Part shown: piece by piece, positions 56,230 to 64,000 of the stretch
Numbering within the stretch: position 1 is the stretch's first letter
Layout of the letters: each line of letters begins with the position of its first letter
Assembly (NCBI RefSeq): GCF_024496085.1
Contig: NZ_CP101751.1
Coordinates: 62,001-126,000 of the forward strand
DNA: 64,000 bases
Direction: 5' to 3'
Source of the DNA: Flavobacterium cerinum
Lineage (GTDB): Bacteria; Bacteroidota; Bacteroidia; Flavobacteriales; Flavobacteriaceae
Notes under the pieces: model-generated
Seen by the model: only the letters and a program-made list of their open reading frames with translations
The model's database searches: none
What the model was told of the DNA's origin: nothing
Made by a program: the position numbers and the translations under genes

Positions 56230-57540
56230 CTATTTCTGTCTGAAATAAATATCAATCGGAACACCCGAAAAGTTATAGTTTTCCCGCAGTTTATTTTCAA
56301 TAAATCGTTTATACGGATCTTTTACATATTGTGGTAAATTGGCGAAAAACACAAACTGAGGTGTAGGTGTCGGCAATTGCATACAATATTTGATCTTGAT
56401 ATATTTTCCTTTTAATGCCGGTGGTGGCGTATGTTCGATAATCGGTAACATCAATTCATTGAATTTAGATGTTGCGATACGTTGTTTACGGTTTTCGAAT
56501 ACTTCAACAGCTGTTTCCAGTGCTTTTAGTAAACGTTGTTTGGTTAACGCTGATACGAATAGAATCGGCACATCGGTAAACGGAGCAATCTCTTGTCGGA
56601 TTTTTGCTTCATAATCGCGTGTCGACATCGTATCTTTCTCCACAAGATCCCATTTATTCACCAGAATAACGATTCCTTTACGGTTTTTTTCAGCCAACCA
56701 GAAAATACTCTGATCCTGGCCTTCAAAACCGCGGGTAGCATCAATCATCAGGATACAAACATCACTGTGTTCGATTGCCCGGATAGAACGCATTACCGAA
56801 TAGAATTCCAAGTCTTCTTTTACTTTCGCTTTTCTACGGATACCGGCTGTATCAACCAGGTTGAATTCAAATCCGAAACGGTTGTATTTAGTATCGATAG
56901 CATCACGGGTTGTTCCGGCAATATCGGTTACCACAAAACGATCCTGACCGATTAATGCATTGATAAATGATGATTTTCCGGCATTCGGACGTCCTACCAC
57001 GGCAAAACGCGGTAACGGATTTTCTTCTTCCACTGCTTCCGGTAATTCCGGCAACAATTCTACTAAAGCATCCAGTAATTCTCCGGTTCCGCTTCCGTTC
57101 ATTCCGGCAATGGTATAATAATCGCCTAATCCCAGATTATAAAATTCGATTGCGTCTTTTTCACGCATCGCATTATCAACTTTATTTACGGCAAGCATAA
57201 CCGGCTTTTTCACTTTACGCAACAGTTTTGCCACCTCATCATCCATCGGTGTAATCCCTTCTTCTACATCAACCATAAAGATAATGGCATCTGCTTCATC
57301 AATAGCCAATTCTACCTGACGGCGAATTTCACCTTCAAAAATATCGTCCGACCCTTTTATATATCCTCCTGTATCAATTACGGAGAACTCTTTTCCATTC
57401 CACTCACTTTTTCCGTAGTTACGGTCACGGGTAACACCACTTACTGAATCGACTATGGCATCACGACGTTGAATCAACCTGTTGAAAAAAGTGGATTTTC
57501 CTACATTTGGTCTTCCTACTATGGCTACGATATTATTCAT
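56230..57540 (-). CDS. der: Ribosome biogenesis GTPase Der
   Basis: A 436-residue protein with the two tandem GTPase domains that define Der (EngA). G1 motifs are [11 protein letters not shown] (about 8-18) and [11 protein letters not shown] (about 182-192). G3 motifs are DTGGY and [19 protein letters not shown], and G4 motifs are NKVD and NKWDLV. The C-terminal KH-like domain ends [17 protein letters not shown] ... [13 protein letters not shown]. It is needed for assembly of the 50S ribosomal subunit. It follows era on the same strand with an 82-base gap and its own -7 element. Confidence 0.97.
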   Translation of the reverse strand: MNNIVAIVGRPNVGKSTFFNRLIQRRDAIVDSVSGVTRDRNYGKSEWNGKEFSVIDTGGYIKGSDDIFEGEIRRQVELAIDEADAIIFMVDVEEGITPMDDEVAKLLRKVKKPVMLAVNKVDNAMREKDAIEFYNLGLGDYYTIAGMNGSGTGELLDALVELLPELPEAVEEENPLPRFAVVGRPNAGKSSFINALIGQDRFVVTDIAGTTRDAIDTKYNRFGFEFNLVDTAGIRRKAKVKEDLEFYSVMRSIRAIEHSDVCILMIDATRGFEGQDQSIFWLAEKNRKGIVILVNKWDLVEKDTMSTRDYEAKIRQEIAPFTDVPILFVSALTKQRLLKALETAVEVFENRKQRIATSKFNELMLPIIEHTPPPALKGKYIKIKYCMQLPTPTPQFVFFANLPQYVKDPYKRFIENKLRENYNFSGVPIDIYFRQK

Positions 57541-57556
57541 CTTTCTTTATTTTTTG

Positions 57557-57564
57557 CAAAAGTA
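57557..57564 (-). promoter_or_regulatory. -7 promoter element (TACTTTTG) of der
   Basis: A perfect TAnnTTTG match on the minus strand, 16 bases upstream of the der start codon. Confidence 0.5.
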
Positions 57565-57622
57565 CATTTTTTTGATTGCAGCGGCCCTATCCAACTGCAA
57601 CACTGACCTTATTTTTAGTATT

Positions 57623-58507
57623 TTATTTATTGTTATATCCGAAACGACGCAACTGATAGCTATTGCTTCTCCAGTCTTTATTCACTTTTACGAACATTTC
57701 GATATGGATTTGCTTTCCGAAGAATTTCTCAAGATCCTGTCGGGCTTCAATTCCTACCTTTTTAATCGCCGCTCCTTTATGTCCGATGATGATTCCTTTT
57801 TGAGTATCACGTTCCACCATGATCACAGCGCGGATTCGGATAATATCATCGTCTTCTTTAAATTCTTCCGTTTCGATCTCTACCGAATATGGGATCTCTT
57901 TCTCATAATGCAACAGGATTTTTTCACGGATCGTTTCGTTTACAAAGAAACGTTCCGGTTTATCGGTTAACGCATCTTTCGGATAATACGGCGGTGATTC
58001 CGGTAATAATTCGATTATTCTGTCGAAAACGGCACTTACATTAAAGTTTTCTAATGCTGAAATCGGAAAAATTTCGGCATTCGGCACTTTTTCTTTCCAA
58101 AGGTTTACCTGTTCTTCCAGTTGTTCCTGATTCGATTTATCGATTTTATTCAGTAACAATAATACCGGAATTTTAGCATGGATGATTTTATTAAAGAAAG
58201 CTTCATCTTTTAATTCTTTCTCTCCTATTTCAACCATATATATTAATACATCGGCATCTTCGAACGCCGATTTCACAAAATCCATCATTGAAGACTGTAG
58301 TTCATAAGCGGGTTTTATGATTCCGGGTGTATCGGAAAACAAAATCTGGAAGTCATCACCATTTACGATTCCGAGAATACGGTGACGTGTTGTTTGCGCT
58401 TTGGAAGTTATAATAGAAAGGCGTTCCCCAACAAAGGCATTCATTAATGTCGATTTCCCGACATTTGGATTCCCGATGATGTTAACATAACCTGCTTTAT
58501 GTGCCAT
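57623..58507 (-). CDS. era: GTPase Era
   Basis: A 294-residue protein with one GTPase domain (G1 GNPNVGKSTLM, G3 FSDTPGIIKP, G4 NKID) and a C-terminal type II KH domain with IIGHKGAAIKKVGIEARQDLEKFFG. It binds 16S rRNA near its 3' end and takes part in 30S assembly. The length is normal for the family. It lies upstream of der on the same strand, so two ribosome-assembly GTPases are adjacent. A -7 element lies just upstream. Confidence 0.97.
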   Translation of the reverse strand: MAHKAGYVNIIGNPNVGKSTLMNAFVGERLSIITSKAQTTRHRILGIVNGDDFQILFSDTPGIIKPAYELQSSMMDFVKSAFEDADVLIYMVEIGEKELKDEAFFNKIIHAKIPVLLLLNKIDKSNQEQLEEQVNLWKEKVPNAEIFPISALENFNVSAVFDRIIELLPESPPYYPKDALTDKPERFFVNETIREKILLHYEKEIPYSVEIETEEFKEDDDIIRIRAVIMVERDTQKGIIIGHKGAAIKKVGIEARQDLEKFFGKQIHIEMFVKVNKDWRSNSYQLRRFGYNNK

Positions 58508-58525
58508 AGTAAAAATTTTAGCCTA

Positions 58526-58533
58526 CAAAGGTA
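58526..58533 (-). promoter_or_regulatory. -7 promoter element (TACCTTTG) of era
   Basis: A perfect TAnnTTTG match on the minus strand, 18 bases upstream of the era start codon. Confidence 0.5.
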
Positions 58534-58581
58534 GGCATATCAGGCGAATAAGAATAAATTTTTTATTTTTTTTAAAAAAGG

Positions 58582-58612
58582 CTTGTTATTCCAAATATTC
58601 GTTGTAATTTTG
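58582..58612 (+). promoter_or_regulatory. Promoter of the initiator tRNA pair (-33 CTTG, -7 TAATTTTG)
   Basis: The -7 element TAATTTTG (58605-58612) is a perfect consensus, and CTTG at 58582-58585 matches three of four bases of the -33 box with a 19-base spacer. The first tRNA begins 12 bases downstream. Confidence 0.65.
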
Positions 58613-58624
58613 CACTCGAAACAT

Positions 58625-58697
58625 CGCGGGATAGAGCAGTAGGCAGCTCGTCGGGCTCATAACCCGAAGGTCACAGGTTCGAGTCCTGTTCCCGCTA
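58625..58697 (+). tRNA. tRNA-fMet (CAT), copy 1
   Basis: A full cloverleaf with anticodon CAT in CTCATAA, an anticodon stem with three G-C pairs (GGG / CCC) typical of initiator tRNA, and T-loop TTCGAGT. The acceptor stem GCGGGA pairs with TCCCGC, leaving position 1 (C) opposite position 72 (T). The unpaired 1-72 position is the initiator signature (C-A in E. coli). The CCA end is not encoded (ACTA follows). Confidence 0.93.
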
Positions 58698-58730
58698 CTA
58701 AGAAAACATATTGAGAATTCAAACGCACAG

Positions 58731-58803
58731 CGCGGGATAGAGCAGTAGGCAGCTCGTCGGGCTCATAACCCGAAGGTCACAGGTTCGAGTCCTGTTCCCG
58801 CTA
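58731..58803 (+). tRNA. tRNA-fMet (CAT), copy 2
   Basis: Base-for-base identical to copy 1 across the tRNA and for a few bases after it, spaced 106 bases start to start. Both copies presumably share the promoter at 58582 and the terminator at 58809. Confidence 0.93.
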
Positions 58804-58808
58804 CTAAG

Positions 58809-58839
58809 AAAAGCTTCAAAGAAATCTGGAGCTTTTTTT
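58809..58839 (+). terminator. Terminator after the tRNA pair
   Basis: A stem AAAAGCTTC / GGAGCTTTT (one mismatch) with a seven-T run, just after the second tRNA. Confidence 0.75.
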
Positions 58840-58841
58840 GT

Positions 58842-58946
58842 TTACTTACCTTTAAACATCTCATCTTGTTCACAAACGTGACGCTCGCGCCAGCAGCGGG
58901 CAATCTTTACAATTAGATAAAAAGACGCTTGTTGCCTTTCTTGCAT
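58842..58946 (-). other. Short GC-rich open frame of doubtful status
   Basis: On the minus strand an ATG at 58946 opens 34 codons ending at 58842 (MQERQQASFYLIVKIARCW... MFKGK). Its middle is GC-rich compared with the surroundings. I recognise no family. It may be a conserved relic rather than a gene. The rest of the gap to 59050 holds a terminator-like hairpin near 59027-59052 and nothing else I can name. Confidence 0.25.
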
Positions 58947-59050
58947 CTTTATCGGGTAGTTATTATAAAAACGGAAAGACCGGAATTACCTCGAAAATAA
59001 TATTGTTTTTCGTTTTGGTTACTAAAAAAAGCCTATTGTTCGATAGACTT

Positions 59051-59440
59051 TTAATTTTTGACATAATAAAAAACAGCTTTTGATTCACTATCCATAAGCT
59101 TAAATCGATGTCGATATACATTATCAGGCCAATCGCTTCTTAGATCGATCACTGTCTGATTTCCGCTTTTAAGTAAGCTATCCTGATTTAACAGGTAATA
59201 TTTAAAAAAATTGTAATCGTATTTTTCATTTTTTATCGCTTGCTCCATAAAATTATCCGTACCGCCTTTCCGATGACAGCTTCCGCAATTATTTTCAAAA
59301 TACACACGTCCTATAGTAAACAACAATTCTGTTTTACGTTCCTTTTCAAGATTTTCATAAAACTTATTTTACTCTATTTCTTTCCGCTGACAGGAAATAA
59401 GCAACGTCAAAAATAATAACCGGACAAACTGTTTCAACAT
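59051..59440 (-). pseudogene. Cytochrome c-type lipoprotein gene interrupted by an in-frame stop
   Basis: From an ATG at 59440 the frame gives a lipoprotein signal MLKQFVRLLFLTLLISC and then hits TAA at 59369-59371 (codon 24). The same frame continues after the stop as NKFYENLEKERKTELLFTIGRVYF and then a haem c site CGSCHRKGG (CxxCH), ending at 59051. The downstream piece has no export signal of its own, so as it stands it could not be matured. One base change would restore a 129-residue cytochrome c-like lipoprotein. A sequencing error is the simplest alternative. Confidence 0.7.
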
Positions 59441-59469
59441 TTCTTTCAGACACTATTTCTTTCGCATTT

Positions 59470-60003
59470 TTACTCAAAAAACGCTTTCGGATATTCCACA
59501 ACGCCCTGAACATCCTGTAAAGCTCCGGTAACCAATTCAATCACCATACAATTTTCAGAAGGAACATCAAAAGGCAATCGGATGCCATACTTACTTGTCA
59601 ATTCATAACCGAATCGCGGATAATACTGTTCATGTCCCAATAAAACAATAGAACCGAATCCCAATTTCCGGGCTTTTTCATGTGCATAACGAATTAACTG
59701 TCCGCCTATACCCTTTCCCTGAAAATCCTGTAAAACCGCTACGGGCGCTAATGCTAATGATTCCGCTTCTTTTCCGTTTTCGTCTTTAATTTTAATTTTG
59801 GTCAACAACAGATAACCGACAATCCTTCCATCCTGTTCTGCAACCAATGCTAACTCCGGAATATAGGCCGCTGATTTCCGTAATCGCTCCACTAAAAACT
59901 GTTCTTTATGATCACTGTATTCCTCCTTTTCAAAAGCATTTTCAATCAGGTTAAAAACTGCTTGAAAATCGTTTTCCTCTTCTTGCCTTATTTTTATTTC
60001 CAT
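59470..60003 (-). CDS. GNAT family N-acetyltransferase
   Basis: A 177-residue protein with a GNAT fold. IVGYLLLTKIKI is the central strand. LAPVAVLQDFQGKGIGGQLIRYAHEKARKLGFGSIVLLGHEQYYPRFGY contains the acetyl-CoA loop QGKGIG and the HxxYYPRFGY block typical of the predicted YhbS-like subgroup. The substrate is unknown. It starts 10 bases after the upstream lipoprotein gene ends, so the two form a pair. Confidence 0.9.
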   Translation of the reverse strand: MEIKIRQEEENDFQAVFNLIENAFEKEEYSDHKEQFLVERLRKSAAYIPELALVAEQDGRIVGYLLLTKIKIKDENGKEAESLALAPVAVLQDFQGKGIGGQLIRYAHEKARKLGFGSIVLLGHEQYYPRFGYELTSKYGIRLPFDVPSENCMVIELVTGALQDVQGVVEYPKAFFE

Positions 60004-60013
60004 TTGTCTATTT

Positions 60014-60394
60014 TCATTCGTGCATTTTAATCCATTCCACGCTGTCGTTTTCTTTTAATTTTATCACCATTGATTTGGTATGCAACGGAAAAAGAAACAT
60101 CCGTTTTTGAAGAATCGTGTAAAACAAAAATAAACTATCCGTACGATCCGGCTCACCCAACAAAGCTACTATTTCTTCTTTTTTTAATTGCCTTACTTTT
60201 CGGTTCTCGATAAGATCATAAAGCATTTTATCTCTGTAAGCATAAGCAGCATCATTTTTCACACCCCATTTTACTTTATCAAAAGCCATATGTTGCTCTG
60301 TCTTCACATCCGATTTCTTTTCGCTATTATCCGACTCTTGTTTGCAGGCAAAACATACTATCAAGAGCAGTGCTGCTACAATTTGTTTCTTCAT
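60014..60394 (-). CDS. Lipoprotein of unknown function
   Basis: A 126-residue lipoprotein (lipobox LIVCFAC). The mature part has a linker rich in Lys, Asp and Ser, then KKEEIVALLGEPDRTDSLFLFYTI, which recalls the small SmpA/OmlA-like repeat (LGxPD) found in bacterial outer-membrane lipoproteins. That resemblance is short and unproven. It precedes the GNAT gene with a 10-base gap, so they are probably co-transcribed. Confidence 0.6.
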   Translation of the reverse strand: MKKQIVAALLLIVCFACKQESDNSEKKSDVKTEQHMAFDKVKWGVKNDAAYAYRDKMLYDLIENRKVRQLKKEEIVALLGEPDRTDSLFLFYTILQKRMFLFPLHTKSMVIKLKENDSVEWIKMHE

Positions 60395-60450
60395 ATTGCC
60401 TTTTATTATACTTTACTAAGATACGCAATACTACTCAAATTGAAAATTAT

Positions 60451-61296
60451 ATGCTTTTCAAAGTTGATCAAATCAAAAACTATCTCACTAAAAATCAGGC
60501 AAAAACACCTGATATTCATTTTCAGAACAATACTACATTAGATACTCTAAAAAACATTATTATGGAACTACACGAAACCGAAAGTCTGATCGCCTATATT
60601 GACGACTTGCTACCCGATCATTCTACTGCTGCCAAAAACAATACCGCTATATTATCTGCTAATGCGATAAACACCAATGCTAATATTGTAGCCGGCAGTA
60701 TAGCCTATTTCGACAAGAATATGTCCGCTCAACAATGTGAAGATGTTATGTATTCGACATTATTCGCGCAAATAGCCAGTGATAAACGATGCGACAGAAA
60801 AACACAAACAAGAGACTGGTATCGGAGTTATTTTGATATTTTAAATAAGATCGGATGGAGTACCTATAACACTCCTTTTGATCCTTATAGAACCACCGGA
60901 AACACGTTAAGGCCAAGTGATGCCGTATTAAAAATCATGGAATGGGACCAAGAGGCATTACCCGGTTTACAAAAAACCTTACAGGCGTTTAGTACCTTAC
61001 CGGACGACAGCATGCCTGTTCGGGTTTTCGACAGTGCTTCGAATCTAACATTTCAGACACTAACTACAACCTCAGCTTACGATCAAATTGTCACTACTAT
61101 TGGGAGTTTTCAAGTGATCGCCCGCGAAAATCCTAAAAAGTTTTTATTCTATTCCTTTCCGGCAAGTACTACAGAGCTAAATTTCAGCGTACAGCGCATC
61201 GCATTAAATTCAGATGTTTATAACCAAATACGTCAAAATGTAATCGCTAAGCTCGGACCTTATATCAGCACCTATATTACCTCCTTTGAATTATAA
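60451..61296 (+). CDS. Unrecognised cytosolic protein
   Basis: From the ATG at 60451 the protein is 281 residues. I reject the upstream in-frame extension because it overlaps the divergent lipoprotein gene and looks non-coding. There is no signal peptide, membrane helix or cysteine-rich motif. It is mostly helical in its first two thirds (MELHETESLIAYIDDLL, SAQQCEDVMYSTLFAQIASDK, DWYRSYFDILNKIGWST) and strand-rich after that (VRVFDSASNLTFQTLTTT, SFQVIARENPKKFLFYSF). I do not recognise a family. It is monocistronic between a lipoprotein gene and the IS element. Confidence 0.7.
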   Translation: MLFKVDQIKNYLTKNQAKTPDIHFQNNTTLDTLKNIIMELHETESLIAYIDDLLPDHSTAAKNNTAILSANAINTNANIVAGSIAYFDKNMSAQQCEDVMYSTLFAQIASDKRCDRKTQTRDWYRSYFDILNKIGWSTYNTPFDPYRTTGNTLRPSDAVLKIMEWDQEALPGLQKTLQAFSTLPDDSMPVRVFDSASNLTFQTLTTTSAYDQIVTTIGSFQVIARENPKKFLFYSFPASTTELNFSVQRIALNSDVYNQIRQNVIAKLGPYISTYITSFEL

Positions 61297-61341
61297 TAAC
61301 ACCGTTTAAAAACGGGTTTCATTTGAATACACAGCGGAAAA

Positions 61342-61357
61342 GGGGCTGTCTCAAAAG
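61342..61357 (+). repeat. Left terminal inverted repeat of the IS
   Basis: GGGGCTGTCTCAAAAG, identical over 16 bases to the reverse complement of 62895-62910. Confidence 0.8.
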
Positions 61358-61475
61358 GACATCCCCTTTTTTATTGCCGACAATCTTCTGATTTATTTTT
61401 TCTGATTTAGCTATTTTGATGTCTCTTTTAGCCAGTAAAAGCATCTACTTTTCAAAAAAGAGAAAATTATCCCTT

Positions 61476-62831
61476 TTATGATGTCCTAACAGGGCATTTT
61501 TTGAGGTTATGAGCCATAGCAAGTAATGCCGTTTCCACTTCGGCCTTGGCTTTGCTACGCAGATTATACCTGCGGAAGCCTTTGTTGTTTTTTATCTGGG
61601 CAAAAACGGTTTCTACATCATGACAGCGTTGCTTTCTGAGTTCCTTTCCCCTGTCGGTTACGAGCAGGTTATAAGCTTTTGTTCTTAACTGGGCTACTTC
61701 GGGATTAGATAAAGAGATACTTGGTATTCCTGTTCTGGTGTCTTTGTCAAAATGATTATATTTTACATATGCTTCAACACCTTCATTATCAAGTAATGTG
61801 TAGTTTTCCTGCGAACCATAACCTGCATCAGCCACAAGTTCTTCAGGTAGTCTATTGTAGTGTTCTTTAAAAATTTTTATATGTTCGGGTAGCGTCCTTG
61901 TATCATTGGGATTAGGGTGTAAAGAGTAATTTACAATGAACTGGTTGTGTGTGCTTATCTGTAAGTTATATCCCGGTTTTAACTGTCCGTTCTTCATGTG
62001 GTCTTCTTTCATCCGCATAAAAGTAGCATCAGTATCGGTCTTACAAAAGCTGTTTCGCTTACCCATTATATCTTCTTGCTTAGCATACTTCTCAAGGTTT
62101 GCAGGCCAGTTCTTACGGGCATAGTTAAGCTTCTGCCGTACTTTAGGGCATATCTTTTTGCCTTTAAGGGCGGTGTCAATCTTCTTAATAGTCTTTTCAA
62201 CAGCTTCCTTGTCAATAGCCTTAAACTCAACTTCTGTCTTGTCTTTAGATTCAGTAGCGGCAACTTGCTGCGTATACTCCCATAAGTCCTGAAGCTGCTC
62301 TTCTATGCGCCTTTTATTCCTTTCGATGGATCTGCCCCATACAAAAGTGTACCGGTTGGCATTGGCTTCTATTTTTGTACCATCGGTAAAAACAGTTTTA
62401 AGGCTCACATGTCCCTGGGATTCTAAAAGCAATACAACCTGGGTAAAGATGCTGCGTACCTCATCTTTAAGGCGTTCACTCCTAAAGCGGTTTATAGTAT
62501 TATGGTCAGGACGGCTCATACCGCTTAACCACATAAAATGGATATTCTGCTTCAAGGCTTCCTCAAGCCTGCGGCTGGAAAAAATATTGCACAAATAACC
62601 ATAAACCAACACTTTAAGAAGCATGCGGGGATGGTAACTGGAAGTGCCGCCTGGTTTGTAATTCTTAATAAGGCACTCCAAATCAAGACCGTCAATCACA
62701 TCGGAAACGGTTCTTACTGGATGGTTGAGTTCTATCAGCTCCTCTAAACTCGGAGGAAGTAGAAAATTTTGCTTGGGATTGTAATCTTTAAAGACTACTT
62801 TTGATTTATTATACACACCGCAAGTTAACAA
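61476..62831 (-). CDS. IS1182 family DDE transposase
   Basis: A 451-residue transposase. The N-terminal domain has ELNHPVRTVSDVIDG, YHPRMLLKVLVYGYLCNIFSSRRLEEAL and MSRPDHNTINRFR, the IS1182 signature. Catalytic acidic residues are probably Asp in FTDGTKIEANANR, Asp in LVADAGYGSQENY and Glu in CHDVETVFAQIKNN. The frame is intact and near full length. There is no ATG at the 5' end: it opens with a TTG at 62831, or a GTG five codons later (VYNKSKVVFK), so the true start is uncertain. It looks potentially active. Confidence 0.9.
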   Translation of the reverse strand: MLTCGVYNKSKVVFKDYNPKQNFLLPPSLEELIELNHPVRTVSDVIDGLDLECLIKNYKPGGTSSYHPRMLLKVLVYGYLCNIFSSRRLEEALKQNIHFMWLSGMSRPDHNTINRFRSERLKDEVRSIFTQVVLLLESQGHVSLKTVFTDGTKIEANANRYTFVWGRSIERNKRRIEEQLQDLWEYTQQVAATESKDKTEVEFKAIDKEAVEKTIKKIDTALKGKKICPKVRQKLNYARKNWPANLEKYAKQEDIMGKRNSFCKTDTDATFMRMKEDHMKNGQLKPGYNLQISTHNQFIVNYSLHPNPNDTRTLPEHIKIFKEHYNRLPEELVADAGYGSQENYTLLDNEGVEAYVKYNHFDKDTRTGIPSISLSNPEVAQLRTKAYNLLVTDRGKELRKQRCHDVETVFAQIKNNKGFRRYNLRSKAKAEVETALLAMAHNLKKCPVRTS

Positions 62832-62894
62832 ACTTGCAAAATATAGGGAGCTCTCGGGCTCCCTTATTTGTATAAAAAAATTGAGGCTGCCTCA

Positions 62895-62910
62895 CTTTTG
62901 AGACAGCCCC
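62895..62910 (-). repeat. Right terminal inverted repeat of the IS
   Basis: The inverted copy of 61342-61357. Confidence 0.8.
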
Positions 62911-62975
62911 CTTCCTTTTAACGGATGGGAATTTAGCGGAAACGTCTGGTACAAACATAATCCGATTCTCCTTAT

Positions 62976-63599
62976 TTATCGCAAATTTACTTCCACAACA
63001 ATACCGTCTTTATCGATCTCAATAAACTTTTCTATTCGTTCATGCTGATCGCTGTAATACGTTTTATCTTGATAATAGTTAATATTCCCGTATTGGGTAT
63101 ATCCGGTTCCGGTATGAACCTGACCTGAATGTCCATAGGAAGTCGACATCATCGCCTGAAGAAAATATTTTCCGGGTTTCATTTTTTCAAACTTAAAACG
63201 TCCGTATTCGTCTGTTTTCACATCAATGCGATAACGGTAGGCTGTTTGCGACATAAACACATGTGTCTTTTTGTTTTCCTTCGATTTTCTTAAATCATAC
63301 CAAGCCTCAAAATAAGGCGTTACCGGAAAAAGAGACACCGTACGATTAGTACCATAAACCCGCTCTGCCATTAACGGTTTAATTCCCAGACTACTTTTCT
63401 GTTTTGTCGACAATACTCCTTTAATCGTAGCTTTTCCGTAACCTATGGCTTTCTTAGCCTGAAGGCTATCAAAAGGAGACTCCGGATAGATTTCGGTTAT
63501 CTTATTTTTATTGGCTTTTCTGTCCGCTTCCTTTACAGGATTACAGGATACAATTAAAATAACTAATCCGATCAGGAATAAAAAAGGAGAATACTTCAT
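62976..63599 (-). CDS. Lipoprotein with carboxypeptidase-regulatory-like fold
   Basis: The ATG complementary to 63597-63599 (MKYSPFLFLIGLVILIVSC) is chosen over a TTG three codons upstream; 207 residues. The lipobox is IVSC. The C-terminal half has the sequence YRIDVKTDEYGRFKFEKMKPGKYFLQAMM, which is the typical core strand pattern of prealbumin-like or carboxypeptidase-regulatory-like domains. The function is unknown. It starts 9 bases after the stop of the next lipoprotein gene upstream, so the two are co-transcribed. Confidence 0.7.
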   Translation of the reverse strand: MKYSPFLFLIGLVILIVSCNPVKEADRKANKNKITEIYPESPFDSLQAKKAIGYGKATIKGVLSTKQKSSLGIKPLMAERVYGTNRTVSLFPVTPYFEAWYDLRKSKENKKTHVFMSQTAYRYRIDVKTDEYGRFKFEKMKPGKYFLQAMMSTSYGHSGQVHTGTGYTQYGNINYYQDKTYYSDQHERIEKFIEIDKDGIVVEVNLR

Positions 63600-63608
63600 T
63601 GCTTTCAA

Positions 63609-64000
63609 TTAATATATAGTCGTTGATGCTGACATCACCGATCCAGTTGACACATTTTCTTTTACTACTTCACCGTTAATGATGATTTGTACCTTTAATG
63701 TCCCTGATTCTCCCTGCGTGTTTACATCAGCCGATCCGCCGAATGAAATAGCCTGTACCGAAGCCGGCATGCTAATTTCCGGGCTTTCCCATGTAGTTGC
63801 ATTGATATCGGTATGTGTAGTCATATCTCCTTGTGCATTCGTATAAGCAATAACACCTATTCTGGCATTATCGGTTACAGTTGCTTTATAACGTACTACT
63901 CTATTCGTTCCTGTTGATGAACCAGCCGGACTATCACTGTCACTACTACATGATGTTCCGAAAAGCCCGAAAGCCGTTGTCAATACTAACGTCAAAAAAA
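63609..64000 (-). CDS. Lipoprotein, 5' end cut by the window edge
   Basis: The frame is open to the right edge. The visible part begins inside a signal peptide (FLTLVLTTAFGLFGTSC) with a lipobox Cys and a Ser/Asp linker CSSDSDSPAGSSTGTN. The true start lies beyond 64000; the TTG at 63995 is unlikely to be it. The mature part is a beta-rich domain of about 112 residues (VVRYKATVTDNARIGVIAY, TLKVQIIINGEVVKENV), without a named family that I recognise. It pairs with the downstream lipoprotein gene. Confidence 0.7.
   Translation of the reverse strand, partial: FLTLVLTTAFGLFGTSCSSDSDSPAGSSTGTNRVVRYKATVTDNARIGVIAYTNAQGDMTTHTDINATTWESPEISMPASVQAISFGGSADVNTQGESGTLKVQIIINGEVVKENVSTGSVMSASTTIY

Larger units (their letters stand above)
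61342..62910 (-). mobile_element. IS1182-family insertion sequence
   Basis: One transposase gene lies between imperfect terminal inverted repeats with shared core GGGGCTGTCTCAAAAG (61342-61357 and, inverted, 62895-62910). The element is about 1.57 kb. A hairpin sits just inside each end: 61342-61366 (GGGG... / ...CCCC) and 62885-62908. No clear short target duplication is found at the ends; AGCGGAAA occurs on both sides (61333-61340, 62935-62942) but at unequal distances. It inserted between convergent genes and breaks neither. Confidence 0.85.

Noticed and set aside
60370..60450. N-terminal extension of the 60451 protein (MLLQFVSSYCLLLYF...) as a signal peptide
   Set aside because: It overlaps the divergent lipoprotein gene start, opens with a non-family hydrophobic run read from the antisense of its signal peptide, and lacks a cleavage site.
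61333..62942. AGCGGAAA on both sides of the IS as a target-site duplication
   Set aside because: The copies lie 1 and 24 bases from the inverted repeats, so they cannot mark the same insertion edges without assuming a different right end.

Overview
The window is chromosomal DNA of a member of the phylum Bacteroidota, almost certainly family Flavobacteriaceae and probably Flavobacterium or a close relative. The signs are low GC, type IX secretion (T9SS) C-terminal sorting domains, a SusC/SusD pair, families typical of the group (DUF2851, GSCFA, DUF4230, DUF4136, Porin_10-like porin) and Bacteroidota -7 promoter elements (TAnnTTTG) a short way upstream of many start codons. Most of the window is ordinary housekeeping; the accessory interest lies in five places.

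Layout. 1-8 kb: HhH protein (partial), PspC and DUF2851 genes, a secreted PNGase F-like protein, a cystathionine beta-synthase-like enzyme and a porin. 7.4-13.9 kb: a SusC/SusD uptake operon with two further surface lipoproteins. 14-23 kb: rnhB, lipB, lysS, three small secreted LTxxQ-type proteins, then an operon of a D-cysteine desulfhydrase-like gene, a LysM glucosaminidase and hemL. 23-37.9 kb: four T9SS cargo genes, three of them (1066, 1367 and 1471 aa) tandem multidomain paralogs. 38-51.7 kb: DUF5522, urocanase, DUF4136 lipoprotein, truncated haemoglobin, aromatic amino acid hydroxylase, rhodanese, DUF4230, GSCFA, alaS, an M23 peptidase-MerR pair and a LemA-TPM-TPM operon. 51.7-53.3 kb: a decayed, AT-rich stretch with a possible structured RNA between perfect 14-bp direct repeats, and intergenic palindromes. 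53.3-58.5 kb: a TonB-type outer-membrane barrel, der and era. 58.6-64 kb: two identical initiator tRNAs, a cytochrome c lipoprotein broken by a stop codon, a GNAT enzyme, an unrecognised cytosolic protein, an IS1182-family element and two lipoproteins at the edge.

How it works together. The outer-membrane and secreted genes (SusCD operon, porin, TonB barrel, T9SS cargo, PNGase-like protein, glucosaminidase) suit a polymer-degrading, surface-associated flavobacterium. The tandem T9SS paralogs look like adhesin or surface-layer proteins built by domain accretion, and the two largest share a conserved 49-bp sequence upstream. I see no CRISPR array, prophage, rRNA operon or recognisable defence island. 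The best candidates for something undescribed are the three-way-junction RNA-like element at 52.0-52.1 kb and the T9SS paralog cluster with its shared upstream element and unusually long signal peptides.
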